A stretch of DNA of 64,000 nt. Origin: a bacterium (GTDB taxonomy: Bacteria; UBP15; UBA6099; JAJRTR01). Every line of letters begins with the position of its first letter. Position 1 is the first letter of the stretch. Where the stretch lies: contig JAJRTR010000204.1 of NCBI GenBank assembly GCA_024278215.1, positions 1 to 64,000 of the forward strand, read 5' to 3'. Of this stretch, positions 34,845-43,233 are shown piece by piece. The notes under the pieces were generated by a model. That model saw only the letters and a list, made by a program, of their open reading frames with translations, was not told the origin of the DNA and ran no database searches. A program made the position numbers and the translations under genes.

Positions 34845-36071
34845 TTACTTTTTTCTCAGTGCATATACTCTGCCGTCGAGACTACCGATAACGACAATGC
34901 CGGCGCCGACCGCGGGTGAAGATTCGTCGATGTCCCAGCCGGTGAGAAAACGCCATTGCTCTTCACCGGTCTGTAAATCAATCGAATGGAGGAAACCGTA
35001 GTGGCACCCGACGTAAACAGTGCCGTCCACAATAGCAGGCGACGACTCGAACGGTCCGCCGCCGCCATAGACCCATCTTGTTTTGCCGTCGACGGCGGAC
35101 AGTCCGAAAAGGCGGCCCGACATCGTGCCGATAACAATCGTTTTCCCGGTGCCCGCCGCCGAAGACTGGATGCTGCCGCCAAGGTTTTTCTCCCACAACT
35201 TGTGTCCGAACCCTGCGTCCAGCGCAACGAAAATGCCTTCCTTGCCACCTGCATACACCGCGCCGTCAAGCACCAGCGGCATGCCCTCTATCCCGCCGCC
35301 GACTTCGTAGCTCCACGCGAGTTTGCCGGTTTCGACATCCACAGAATAGAGTGTGCCGCTGTTGCAGCCGAAATATACCCTGCCCGAAGCGAACGCCGGT
35401 GAAGACTCGACCGGTCCGTTCGTGGCGAATGCCCATAGTTGCTTTCCGCTCGACGCACCCACCGCCAGAAATTGTGAGTTGTCGGCCCCTATATAGATAA
35501 CGCCCGACGCCATAACAGGAGAAGACTCCGCCCATCGTATGTTGAGAAACCATTTCTGCTCGCCGTCCTCCGTGCTCAGCGCGTGAAGTCCGTCATGCGA
35601 GGCCACATAAACGACATCACCCGTCACCAGCGGCTTTGTCTCCACATCTCCGCCGACCCCCACACTCCACAGCACTTCGCCGGTTCCGGCGTCGAGTTTG
35701 TAAAGCATGTCCGCGTTGTTGCCGATATATACAGAGCCGGACGCTATCGCAGGCGTGCCGATCACAGGCGCTCCCGTATCGTATATCCATGCGACGTCGC
35801 TTTTCAGCATCTTACCGGTGGTTCGAAACGCCTCGACAAGCGCCTTCTTCCCCATTTTTCCGCGATGGATATAGAAATCCGGTTCGAGCGACACCACCGC
35901 GCCGAGCATCGACACCGCGCCGGACGTGTCACCGCCCAGCAACAGCTCATAAGCCCTGCGGTGCAATGTGCGATCTGCAAGATGCAAGCCGCCCCACAGA
36001 AGCAACACTACAGCGGGCCACACGAGTTTCCTCAATAATCTCAACGTGGTTGCCGTCCTTTCGTCCGTCAT
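34845..36071 (-). CDS. Membrane-anchored PQQ-like beta-propeller protein
   Basis: The 408-residue protein starts at the ATG at 36071, giving MTDERTATTLRLLRKLVWPAV, an N-terminal membrane anchor of the Ncyt-Cout type. Residues about 85-408 form a PQQ-like propeller of about seven blades with repeated G.VYIG, LDA.TG..LWS and [AE]SSPA motifs. The same fold occurs in BamB and in quinoprotein dehydrogenases; no PQQ-binding or dehydrogenase active-site residues were recognised, so it is more likely structural or ligand-binding. A frame to 36221 exists, but it would run into the divergent promoter region. It heads the minus-strand run 34845-29707 with two GT-C-like proteins and a radical SAM protein. 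Confidence 0.72.
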   Translation of the reverse strand: MTDERTATTLRLLRKLVWPAVVLLLWGGLHLADRTLHRRAYELLLGGDTSGAVSMLGAVVSLEPDFYIHRGKMGKKALVEAFRTTGKMLKSDVAWIYDTGAPVIGTPAIASGSVYIGNNADMLYKLDAGTGEVLWSVGVGGDVETKPLVTGDVVYVASHDGLHALSTEDGEQKWFLNIRWAESSPVMASGVIYIGADNSQFLAVGASSGKQLWAFATNGPVESSPAFASGRVYFGCNSGTLYSVDVETGKLAWSYEVGGGIEGMPLVLDGAVYAGGKEGIFVALDAGFGHKLWEKNLGGSIQSSAAGTGKTIVIGTMSGRLFGLSAVDGKTRWVYGGGGPFESSPAIVDGTVYVGCHYGFLHSIDLQTGEEQWRFLTGWDIDESSPAVGAGIVVIGSLDGRVYALRKK

Positions 36072-36286
36072 GCCGGCGCATATGGTAATATCCTGAACCG
36101 GCAATTCTTGAACTGCTATATGGCCTGTGATAGACTTTAATATATTATTCCAGAAGCAGCGTGGTTTTTCCATGTCCGGCTGTTTGAAATGAAGACCGTA
36201 ATAAAAAATGTGAGGCGGCAAAGCACCGAAAGAGCAAATCCGCCGGATAAATGTGGCCGACGACTATAAGGGCCGCGAGGTAGAAA
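36072..36286. other. Divergent intergenic region
   Basis: This 215-bp stretch lies between the minus-strand propeller gene and the plus-strand dikinase-like gene and must hold both promoters. I could not identify clear -35/-10 pairs. Confidence 0.4.
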
Positions 36287-39013
36287 GTGCCTGAACAGTT
36301 TCCATTTATTTACATAATTCATCTTATTATCAGGATCATTTCCGCGCTGCCCGGCGCGGCGGACACGGCATTCGACCACATCGGCACATATTTTTTCCTT
36401 GCGTTTTTTGTACCGTCCTTTGTCATCATTGTAACCCTTGTCATATATTTTATAGTCTATTTTCTCATTGTCGTATTCGTCGCGTGGCTTATGAGCGCTA
36501 CCTCGGCACTCGCGGGAATACCGGTGTATCTGAAAATCCCGGCCGGTGTTATCATTGCCGCGATCACGTTTATTGCAGTCCGATGGTTGAAGCGGCGCAG
36601 ACCGTCGGGCGATGTTGCAGTCCTGCACAAGCTCGACGCCTCGAACAGCGAAAAGTTCGGCGAAAAAGCAGCCTCGCTCGGCAGACTGGCGGCATCCGGT
36701 TTACAGGTGCCGTTCGGCTACGCGCTTTCCGGAGCTTTTTTCGCGCGCTATATGAAAAAGAACGATGTAGAAGCACCGCCCGGCAACCTTTCGGGCGATG
36801 AACTTGAAGAGGCGCTCGTCAGGAACGCGCGCAGGATCATGAACGGCAAGTTCGGAGTCGTCGACAGTGTAAGATTGCGGCTGGTGTACACGGCGCTCAC
36901 TATTCGCTGGGGACTGGACGCGGCGTTCATTGTCAGATCGTCGTTCAGCGGTGAAGATGTCGCCGGCAAACTTTCACCGGGCCAGTATAAATCCTATGGC
37001 TCGCGCAATTCTTTCCGCTCTTTCCAGCAGGCTGTCCGCGACTGCTGGCGCTCATTCTACAACATAACAGCACATGAATATCGAACACGGATGAAGATAG
37101 CGCACGAACCTTTCCTGCCGGTGGTCGCGCAGGGCCAGTTGAAGTCCGAATTGCTCGGCACAGCGGCGGCAGCGGACCCAGCCCGCGGGTTCAGAGAAAA
37201 AGTCGTCGTGGATTTCGCCGCACCGCCTGAAGAAGATTCCTACCTGGTGACGGAGCAGGGTGACGCGGAAACGATTGTCGCGGATATGGCGCTGTCGTAT
37301 CCCGAACCGCCTGCCGACGAGCGCCTTCCCTTCCTGCCGCGACTCGCCGCCGATATGCGCACTCTGTCGAACGCAATGGAAACAACGCCGGTCGTCGAAT
37401 GGGCGTGGGCGAAGGGCCGTCTGTACTATCTTCAGGCCCGGCCACTCGCGGGACTGCCGGTTGTGAAAACTTATATCGCCGCGGGCATGGTAGACGTCAC
37501 TCCCGAACCGCTCACTCCGATGACAATCTCGCTTATTGAAAAGGTACGCACACTGGACTCCTTTATCACTGGACCTGTCGGAGAATACATGAAGATTTCC
37601 GGTCATAAAGACATCCTGCAGGTGATAAACAGCCGCATTTACGCGGATTTCGACGCGCTCGAAGAACTCGCCGGAGAAATGACTATCGATCCGCGCGATT
37701 TCAAAAAACTGTTCGACTTCTGTACCCGCAAAGCGGATAAGATCAATAAATATCTTGAAACACTGGACGGGATTCTCGGGGAGTTCGACAAATTCGATAT
37801 AAAAGCAGCCGGAATTGCGCAACTGCATAACTGGATAATTGAACTCAACGAGGAGATACAGGGACGGGGAGCGGGTTTCCAGGCATCCGCCGCGCACCTC
37901 ACGCAACTTTTCTCAACTTTTTTCGAACAAACTGTGAAACGCGCCGGGGTCCCTGCGAGCCGGATACACTCGCTGCCGGTATATGAAGAAGGATGTGTCG
38001 CCGCGAAACGAATGTCCGCCCTGCACGAGCTCGAGGCGGCGGTGGCGGAGGAAGCGGGTCTGTACGACATCGACAGGATACCCGTCGAGGGAGGCCGGGC
38101 GGCGGCGCTGCTCGCGGACTATGTCCGCGAATTCGGCTATCTCGGGCCCGGCGATGAGATAGACATCGCTGTGCCGAGGATCGAAGAGGAACAAACGGAA
38201 TTCATACACAGACTCGCCGCAGGCGGCGGCACGGGACCGGCGGGCGACGCACCGACAGAATCGGGCGGCGGAAAAGTCAATGCTTTTGCCATCTGGAAAC
38301 TCCTGCGAACATCCGGCGGCCAGAATTTCATCCCATGGGACGTGCCGGTTGTCGGCTTCCTGCACAAGTGGTTCAGGACATACGCGACGATCCGAGAAGA
38401 AACGAGATACAGGCTGCTGCGGGGTTGGAGCCTGCTCAGGCTCATGTTGCTCGAACTCGCCTCGCGCGAACCGCTCGCATCCGTTCTGCCCGAACCGGGT
38501 GACATCTTTTTCCTGACCGAAAGCGAACTCGCCGACGCGATAAACGGAGATGTCGACGCTGAAACTCTTAACAGGCGCAAACAGAAATTTTCGTCGGACA
38601 AAGAAAAATATCGAAGTCCTGTCATTCATGTCGGCGAATCGGGTGAAATAATAATCGAAGAAGAGATCGACACAAAAGACATAAAAGGGCGTGTGTTCCG
38701 GGGCAGAGCCGCGAGTTCGGGAACAGCTACGGGGACAGCCAGGTGGATAAGCCATCCCGATGACGCGCAGAAAGTCAAGGAAGGCGACATCGCGGTAGTC
38801 GACGTGTGCAGCCCTTGGATGTCGGTGCTGCTTGCCAGGGCTTCGGGAGTCGCGGCTTGCAGTGGAGGCGTGGTGTCGCACCTGGCGCTGGCCGCACGCG
38901 AATACGGCAGGCCGATGGTGGTGTCGGTGTTCGAACTCGCCGACATCAGCGTCGACGGCGTCACGATGGAAATAAATGCCGAAACGGGCACTGTGAAGAT
39001 TCTGGAAGGATAG
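36287..39013 (+). CDS. Membrane-anchored PEP-synthase/rifampicin-phosphotransferase-like dikinase
   Basis: The 908-residue protein starts at GTG 36287 (GAGG 6 nt upstream). Residues 5-100 hold about four membrane helices. Residues 110-400 are the ATP-grasp-type PPDK N-terminal domain: GEKAASLGRLAASGLQVPFGY, FIVRSSFSGEDVAGKLSPGQ and VEWAWAKGRLYYLQARPLAG. Residues 400-790 are a helical middle region. Residues 800-908 are the swivelling phospho-His domain, FRGRAASSGTATGTARW through CSGGVVSHLALAAREYGRP, with the catalytic His at 865. The PEP-binding TIM barrel of true PEP synthase is absent. This ATP-middle-His order matches rifampicin phosphotransferase, so it probably phosphorylates a small molecule bound by the middle domain. 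The membrane anchor is unusual. A polytopic protein follows 2 nt downstream. Confidence 0.75.
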   Translation: MPEQFPFIYIIHLIIRIISALPGAADTAFDHIGTYFFLAFFVPSFVIIVTLVIYFIVYFLIVVFVAWLMSATSALAGIPVYLKIPAGVIIAAITFIAVRWLKRRRPSGDVAVLHKLDASNSEKFGEKAASLGRLAASGLQVPFGYALSGAFFARYMKKNDVEAPPGNLSGDELEEALVRNARRIMNGKFGVVDSVRLRLVYTALTIRWGLDAAFIVRSSFSGEDVAGKLSPGQYKSYGSRNSFRSFQQAVRDCWRSFYNITAHEYRTRMKIAHEPFLPVVAQGQLKSELLGTAAAADPARGFREKVVVDFAAPPEEDSYLVTEQGDAETIVADMALSYPEPPADERLPFLPRLAADMRTLSNAMETTPVVEWAWAKGRLYYLQARPLAGLPVVKTYIAAGMVDVTPEPLTPMTISLIEKVRTLDSFITGPVGEYMKISGHKDILQVINSRIYADFDALEELAGEMTIDPRDFKKLFDFCTRKADKINKYLETLDGILGEFDKFDIKAAGIAQLHNWIIELNEEIQGRGAGFQASAAHLTQLFSTFFEQTVKRAGVPASRIHSLPVYEEGCVAAKRMSALHELEAAVAEEAGLYDIDRIPVEGGRAAALLADYVREFGYLGPGDEIDIAVPRIEEEQTEFIHRLAAGGGTGPAGDAPTESGGGKVNAFAIWKLLRTSGGQNFIPWDVPVVGFLHKWFRTYATIREETRYRLLRGWSLLRLMLLELASREPLASVLPEPGDIFFLTESELADAINGDVDAETLNRRKQKFSSDKEKYRSPVIHVGESGEIIIEEEIDTKDIKGRVFRGRAASSGTATGTARWISHPDDAQKVKEGDIAVVDVCSPWMSVLLARASGVAACSGGVVSHLALAAREYGRPMVVSVFELADISVDGVTMEINAETGTVKILEG

Positions 39014-39015
39014 TT

Positions 39016-39978
39016 TTGACTCAACTCATACTGCACATTATGAGATTCTGTTTCGAGGCCGTTGTGATCTTCGGCTTCAATTATGTCATGATCGCCGGGA
39101 TCAGAGACATACTATATTTTCTGCTGCCCATCGGCCCTCCGGGTAAAAAGAAATATCCTTCGATATCGTGGGCGGAGTTCCTCAAGCCAACCGTCATCTA
39201 TCGAATAGTTTTCTGGGGCCTGTTTGTGCTTGCGATGCTGCTCCTGTTCAGATTCTTCGTTCATTTCGTAATATTCGTACTCGTTTCATATTTCCTCTTT
39301 ACCGCCGCGGAGCGCAGGCGGCTTGCACCCGGCCCGCTCGTTCTGCTCACTTCGCTCCTGATAATGGCGATCACATTATTCCTGATCAACAGCCAGCCGG
39401 TGCTTCTGATGATCGAAAACCATCTTTCCGTCGACCTGTGGGTATACAATGCGGGCAACTCGCTGATCGACTCGATGATCTCAGCCGGTCTCAAGCTGGG
39501 AATCGACACATCGGGCATCGAACGTCTGGCCGCTGTTGTGCCTGTGGTACAGAAGCACCTCGTCGGTATACTTTATATCTCGATATATCTCCTGTCTCTC
39601 GTTGTCACGGGAAGCCTCGTGAAGGTCATTCTTCCGTGGTCGAAATTCAAGCTGCCGGAATTCCACGAGATACCACCGGTGAAAATGTTTCCGCTCGTTA
39701 CCGCCGCCTGCCTGATTACTGCTCATTATATGAAAGCCCCGGAACTGGTCTTTGTCGCACTCGCCATATATTATTTCTGGGGAATCAACTTCCTGTTCCA
39801 CCTCATCGGCGGCGCGCACTGGCTGCTGTTCCTGATAGCAGTCGCCGCAGGCAGCCTGAACGCAGTCGTCATCCCGGTTTTTATCATCATCGGCATACTC
39901 GACAACCTCTTCGACTTCCGCAGGATTCTCCGCATGATCGGTGTCGGCAAAGCCGTCAACACGACATTTACCGATTGA
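39016..39978 (+). CDS. DUF2232-like polytopic membrane protein
   Basis: The 320-residue protein starts at TTG 39016, with GGAAGGA 5 nt upstream, directly after the dikinase-like stop. It has about eight membrane helices, with long hydrophobic runs at residues 10-28, 62-105 and later. Text near YNAGNSLIDSMISAGLKLGIDTSGI recalls the YybS/DUF2232 group, a family of unknown function often linked to envelope or small-molecule transport. The longer frame from 38806 overlaps the dikinase and is rejected. The spacing implies a two-gene operon; the pair may act on one substrate at the inner membrane. Confidence 0.65.
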   Translation: MTQLILHIMRFCFEAVVIFGFNYVMIAGIRDILYFLLPIGPPGKKKYPSISWAEFLKPTVIYRIVFWGLFVLAMLLLFRFFVHFVIFVLVSYFLFTAAERRRLAPGPLVLLTSLLIMAITLFLINSQPVLLMIENHLSVDLWVYNAGNSLIDSMISAGLKLGIDTSGIERLAAVVPVVQKHLVGILYISIYLLSLVVTGSLVKVILPWSKFKLPEFHEIPPVKMFPLVTAACLITAHYMKAPELVFVALAIYYFWGINFLFHLIGGAHWLLFLIAVAAGSLNAVVIPVFIIIGILDNLFDFRRILRMIGVGKAVNTTFTD

Positions 39979-40007
39979 CACATCACCAGCGTAAAACGGC
40001 ATATGTT

Positions 40008-40032
40008 CCGGATTGTTTTGTGAGAAATCCGG
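40008..40032. repeat. Hairpin repeat (GGATT..AAATCC), copy 2
   Basis: CCGGATT, a 10-nt loop and AAATCCGG form a strong stem. It is a relative of the 26-bp repeat at 1904 and 51239. It lies between two convergent genes and may serve as a bidirectional transcription-end structure. Confidence 0.5.
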
Positions 40033-40110
40033 GATAATATACGGACATATACACTTATTTCCGATTGCAATAACAACAATGACCGAATGGGAGATGAGGT
40101 TGCTTGTTTG

Positions 40111-40872
40111 TTATTCCTTAAAGTAAATAACAACTTTACGATTGTTACCGTTGCCTTCACTGGAAGTTCTTATGTTTTTGAAATTAGACAGGGCGAGATG
40201 GACAATCCGGCGGTCCTGTGGTGTCATGGGAGCGAGCGACTCGCTCTTTTTTGATTTCACGACTTTGCGGGCGACGTTGCGCGAGAGTTGCTTGATGCTT
40301 TTTTCGCGGCGGCTGCGGTAGTCGCCGACATTGATAATGATTTTCTTTTTATTGCCGAGCTTTTTACCCATGATGACATTTGTGATGTACTGGATGCTGT
40401 CGAGAGTCTGGCCGAATTTGCCGATTACAACGCCCGAGTCTTTGCCGCTGATGTCGACATAGATATCGCGCTCGCCTTCATTGACTTCGATATCGCATTT
40501 GACTTTAAGGTGTAGAAAAAGTTGCCGGAGGAATCCCTCGATCTGGTCTTCAGGCGGATCGTCCATGTTGAAATGATGGCTGGTAGGGAGCGGCAATTCA
40601 TCGTCTTGCGATGTTTCCTTCCTGTAATTGCCGGTTTCTTCAGTCTTATCATCTTCTATCTGAGCAGGTGAAGGTTCCTTGTCTGATTCCGGCGGTTCTT
40701 TGAGAGTGACCCGCAGTTTGCAATTCCGCGAGCCGAGCAGTCCGCCGAGAAATCCCTCACGGCCTTCGTCGATCACTTCGACTTCGACTTCATCTTCCTT
40801 CGCTTCAAGTTTATCGAGCGCTGCTGCCAGCGCATCTTCTTTTGTCTTGCCTTCCTGAATAACTTCGTTCAT
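40111..40872 (-). CDS. jag: Jag/KhpB-family RNA-binding protein
   Basis: The 253-residue protein has the three expected domains. Jag_N covers residues 1-55 (EDALAAALDKLEAKEDEVEV ending GFLGGLLGSRNCKLRV). The KH domain is near residues 110-180 with GVVIGKFGQTLDSIQYI. R3H is near residues 185-253 with RRIVH and SSEGNGNNRKVVIYF. A charged linker separates the first two. KhpB/Jag binds RNA and affects cell division and translation in several bacteria. A ribosome site (GGTGG) precedes the ATG at 40872. It lies downstream of yidC in the conserved rpmH-rnpA-yidD-yidC-jag order, with a 226-bp gap. Confidence 0.93.
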   Translation of the reverse strand: MNEVIQEGKTKEDALAAALDKLEAKEDEVEVEVIDEGREGFLGGLLGSRNCKLRVTLKEPPESDKEPSPAQIEDDKTEETGNYRKETSQDDELPLPTSHHFNMDDPPEDQIEGFLRQLFLHLKVKCDIEVNEGERDIYVDISGKDSGVVIGKFGQTLDSIQYITNVIMGKKLGNKKKIIINVGDYRSRREKSIKQLSRNVARKVVKSKKSESLAPMTPQDRRIVHLALSNFKNIRTSSEGNGNNRKVVIYFKE

Positions 40873-41098
40873 AATCAGCCACCTGGTTCATGTCGTATTT
40901 CACCGCATTCCCGCTGTTTATTCCCCAAAAGAAAATCAGCAACCTATAATTATGGCCGCGCCGCCAGCGATTGCCGTTTTACAACAGGAATGTCCTGAGT
41001 ATATCATTTTAACTTCTATATACAAGCCGAAATGCGGCGATATGTCTCTGTGAAATCCGGTGCGGCGCCTGTCCGGGTTCTGCCGGCGCGGTGCCTGT
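40873..41098. other. yidC-jag intergenic gap
   Basis: This is a 226-bp gap within a cluster that is normally tight. It may carry a separate jag promoter. I see no gene; a short imperfect hairpin around 41030-41080 is possible. Confidence 0.35.
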
Positions 41099-42016
41099 CT
41101 ATCTCTTTCTCTTTTTTCTTCTCTTACCTTTTTTCTTAGAACCGGTATTCGTTTTCTTATTGCCTTTTACTTTATTATCCGATTGTGTATCCTGTTTGTT
41201 TCCGTTTTTTGTTTCTTTGCCAGATTTCGGGCTGGCCGATTTCCCGTTTTTTGCCGCTGCCGCTTTTTTCAGGATTTTGCTCTTGAATTTATCATTGTCC
41301 GGCAATTTCGTGGCAGCCTGCTGCGCGAACTGGAGCACGTTCGACACACCCCAGTAGAGCAGCACTCCCGCAGGCATAACAAATGAAATGTAGACAATGA
41401 AAATGTTCATGAACCACATTGTGCTTTTCTGCTGCGGGTCGACAGTCATCATTTTCTGCTGGATCACTGTGGTCACCGTCATGAGAGCGACAACAACGAG
41501 CACCGGCGTGTACAGGTAAGCGTTCTGGAAAAAACTGATGCCGAACTTGCTCAGGTCGATCATGCCGGGCATGATAAGCGCGAGGTCCTTGAGAAAAACC
41601 GGCGAAAGTTTTGTGAATGCCGCGGACGACAGGTTCATTCCGTAGAAGTCCGTGTTGACGAGTATGAAGCCGTTTAGTTCGGGCAACTGGAGCACGCGGT
41701 AGAGGGCGATGAACACAGGCAACTGGAGCACCATGGGCAGGCAACTGCTGAGCGGGTTCACGCCAAGCTCTTTGTAGAGCGCCATCATCTCTTTGCTCTG
41801 CCGCTCTTTGTCGTCCTTATATTTTTCCTGGAGCGCTTTGATCAGAGGCTGCGCGGCCTGCATCGCTTTCATACTCTTGAGACCGGAGAATGTCAGCGGC
41901 AACAGAACTATCCGCATTACCGCCGTAAGGATGATGATGTCCCATCCGTAGTTTCCTGTGTACTGATGAAGGTATTGTATTACGTCGAGTATGAGCTTGA
42001 AGAACCAATCGAACAT
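41099..42016 (-). CDS. yidC: YidC/Oxa1 membrane insertase, short form
   Basis: YidC inserts proteins into the inner membrane, alone or with SecYEG. The 305-residue protein has the Oxa1-type core of five helices (residues about 5-230), with the conserved Arg in TAVMRIVLLP (residues 32-41) inside the hydrophilic groove. It lacks the large N-terminal periplasmic domain of most Gram-negative YidC proteins. From residue about 240 a Lys-rich tail of about 65 residues ends KKKGKRRKKRKR and should bind the ribosome. There is no lipobox or signal peptide. It lies 118 bp after yidD in the conserved cluster. Confidence 0.93.
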   Translation of the reverse strand: MFDWFFKLILDVIQYLHQYTGNYGWDIIILTAVMRIVLLPLTFSGLKSMKAMQAAQPLIKALQEKYKDDKERQSKEMMALYKELGVNPLSSCLPMVLQLPVFIALYRVLQLPELNGFILVNTDFYGMNLSSAAFTKLSPVFLKDLALIMPGMIDLSKFGISFFQNAYLYTPVLVVVALMTVTTVIQQKMMTVDPQQKSTMWFMNIFIVYISFVMPAGVLLYWGVSNVLQFAQQAATKLPDNDKFKSKILKKAAAAKNGKSASPKSGKETKNGNKQDTQSDNKVKGNKKTNTGSKKKGKRRKKRKR

Positions 42017-42134
42017 TATTCAATTATCTCTTTTCATATTCAGTGATTATTCCATCGTCTGTAATCGTTGACGGCACTATGCAGGGCCAATCATAAATAT
42101 AAAGTCCGGTATACTCCGCGTTCGCGCCGCGAAT

Positions 42135-42386
42135 TCACTGCGGTTGAGTAATTTCATCATTCTTATCATGCCGGGGCGGCACCGGGTCGACACCACCCTT
42201 CGAGAACGGATTGCAACGCAAGACCCGCCATACGGCGAGTGCTGTGCCGCGGATAAAACCGTGGGTGTGGAGCGCCTGCACTGCATAGGTCGAGCACGTG
42301 GGATGATATTTACACGTTGCAGGGAAAAGCGGCGATATCAGAGCCTGGTAACACTTAATGATGAAAATCGCTGCTTTAGCGAACAT
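42135..42386 (-). CDS. yidD: Membrane protein insertion efficiency factor YidD
   Basis: The 83-residue protein has the family hallmark CKYHPTCSTYAVQALHTHG and the C-terminal RCNPFSKGGVDPVP. It is a peripheral inner-membrane protein aiding YidC-dependent insertion. It begins 6 nt after rnpA and lies before yidC, the classical arrangement. Confidence 0.95.
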   Translation of the reverse strand: MFAKAAIFIIKCYQALISPLFPATCKYHPTCSTYAVQALHTHGFIRGTALAVWRVLRCNPFSKGGVDPVPPRHDKNDEITQPQ

Positions 42387-42392
42387 ATAGAT

Positions 42393-42767
42393 TCATACTC
42401 CGGGCATCCTGTCCAGCATTTCCCGGAGTTCCTTTTTCGCTCCTTCAAGATATTTCTCTGTGACGGGCTTCCTGCACAGAACGATAATGTCTTTGCCGAT
42501 CATCGCAGGATGCGCAGCCTGCCTGAGGTTCTCGCGAAGAACTCTTCGCGCCCTGTTCCTGAGAACGGCGTTGCCGAGCCGCTTCGGGACAAACACGGCA
42601 CATCTGGCGCGGTTGTCCGACCGTCGCATGTAGAGAATGTTGATGTTCCTGCCTCTTATGCGTTTACCCCGCCGGAAAATCGAGTCTATGTCGTTCCTGC
42701 CGTGAAGCCGCTCGATGTGTCCCGCCTCATACGCTGAGGCGTTTGCGTCCTTTTCTTCTGCGGGCAT
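42393..42767 (-). CDS. rnpA: Ribonuclease P protein component
   Basis: The protein subunit assists RNase P RNA in removing 5' leaders of tRNA precursors. It has 124 residues with the basic RNR-type motif [15 protein letters not shown] near residues 70-84 and the [11 protein letters not shown] strand. The ATG at 42767 lies inside rpmH, overlapping it by 41 nt in another frame; no better-supported later start exists. The N-terminal 15 residues ([16 protein letters not shown]) are acidic and not typical of the family. Such rpmH-rnpA overlap is known in Thermus and a few other lineages. Confidence 0.9.
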   Translation of the reverse strand: MPAEEKDANASAYEAGHIERLHGRNDIDSIFRRGKRIRGRNINILYMRRSDNRARCAVFVPKRLGNAVLRNRARRVLRENLRQAAHPAMIGKDIIVLCRKPVTEKYLEGAKKELREMLDRMPGV

Positions 42768-42861
42768 TGATCACTCTGCGTCCGGCTTTGGTTTTCATCC
42801 GCGCCCGGAATCCGTGTTTTCTTTTCCTTCGCCTGTTGTGAGGTCTGTACGTCGGCTGCAT
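42727..42861 (-). CDS. rpmH: Ribosomal protein bL34
   Basis: This 44-residue, very basic protein begins [18 protein letters not shown] and continues [20 protein letters not shown], then ends RKRLSV. The ATG at 42861 is preceded by AAGGAG with about 9 nt spacing. It is the first gene of the conserved rpmH-rnpA-yidD-yidC-jag cluster. Confidence 0.95.
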   Translation of the reverse strand: MQPTYRPHNRRRKRKHGFRARMKTKAGRRVINARRRKGRKRLSV

Positions 42862-43179
42862 CTTATCCTGCTCCTTCTTTAATATTTTCTGTTTATCTGC
42901 ATAATGTTTTCATGTTACTAATGAAAGGATTCTGTGCATGCTTCGAACTTATTTTACAGAATCACAATACCGCATAAACCGCACCGCAAACACGCCGTCA
43001 CGCGGCATTACGGAATCAGGGTAGAAATATACCACAAGCCCGGCTCATTTTCAAACCCCGGCCGTATATAACTGAAATGCTACTGAACGGGAACTTGTTT
43101 TTTCGATGTATAATGTCCATATATTACCCCAATATTATGATTTGTTACCGAATCTGCGGATTCTGCGATGAGAACCACG
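42862..43179. other. Intergenic region upstream of rpmH
   Basis: This is the promoter side of the rpmH cluster. In many bacteria dnaA and oriC lie next to rpmH; here no dnaA gene and no clear cluster of TTATNCACA boxes was seen. I see no gene. Confidence 0.4.
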
Positions 43180-43210
43180 AAAAAAGCCCCCTGCTGTGAG
43201 GGGGCTTTTT
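43180..43210 (-). terminator. Intrinsic terminator of the porin gene
   Basis: AAAAAGCCCCC, an 8-nt loop and GGGGGCTTTTTT form a strong, nearly symmetrical hairpin 23 nt after the porin stop. It has T-runs on both strands and so could work in both directions. Confidence 0.9.
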
Positions 43211-43233
43211 GTTGTTATTGCTGAACAGCCGGT

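Noticed and set aside
40111-42861. tRNA-modification gene mnmE expected after jag
   Set aside because: The conserved cluster stops at jag; the next gene is convergent and unrelated.
42862-43140. Replication origin next to rpmH
   Set aside because: No dnaA gene, no clear DnaA-box cluster and no AT-rich unwinding repeats were seen.
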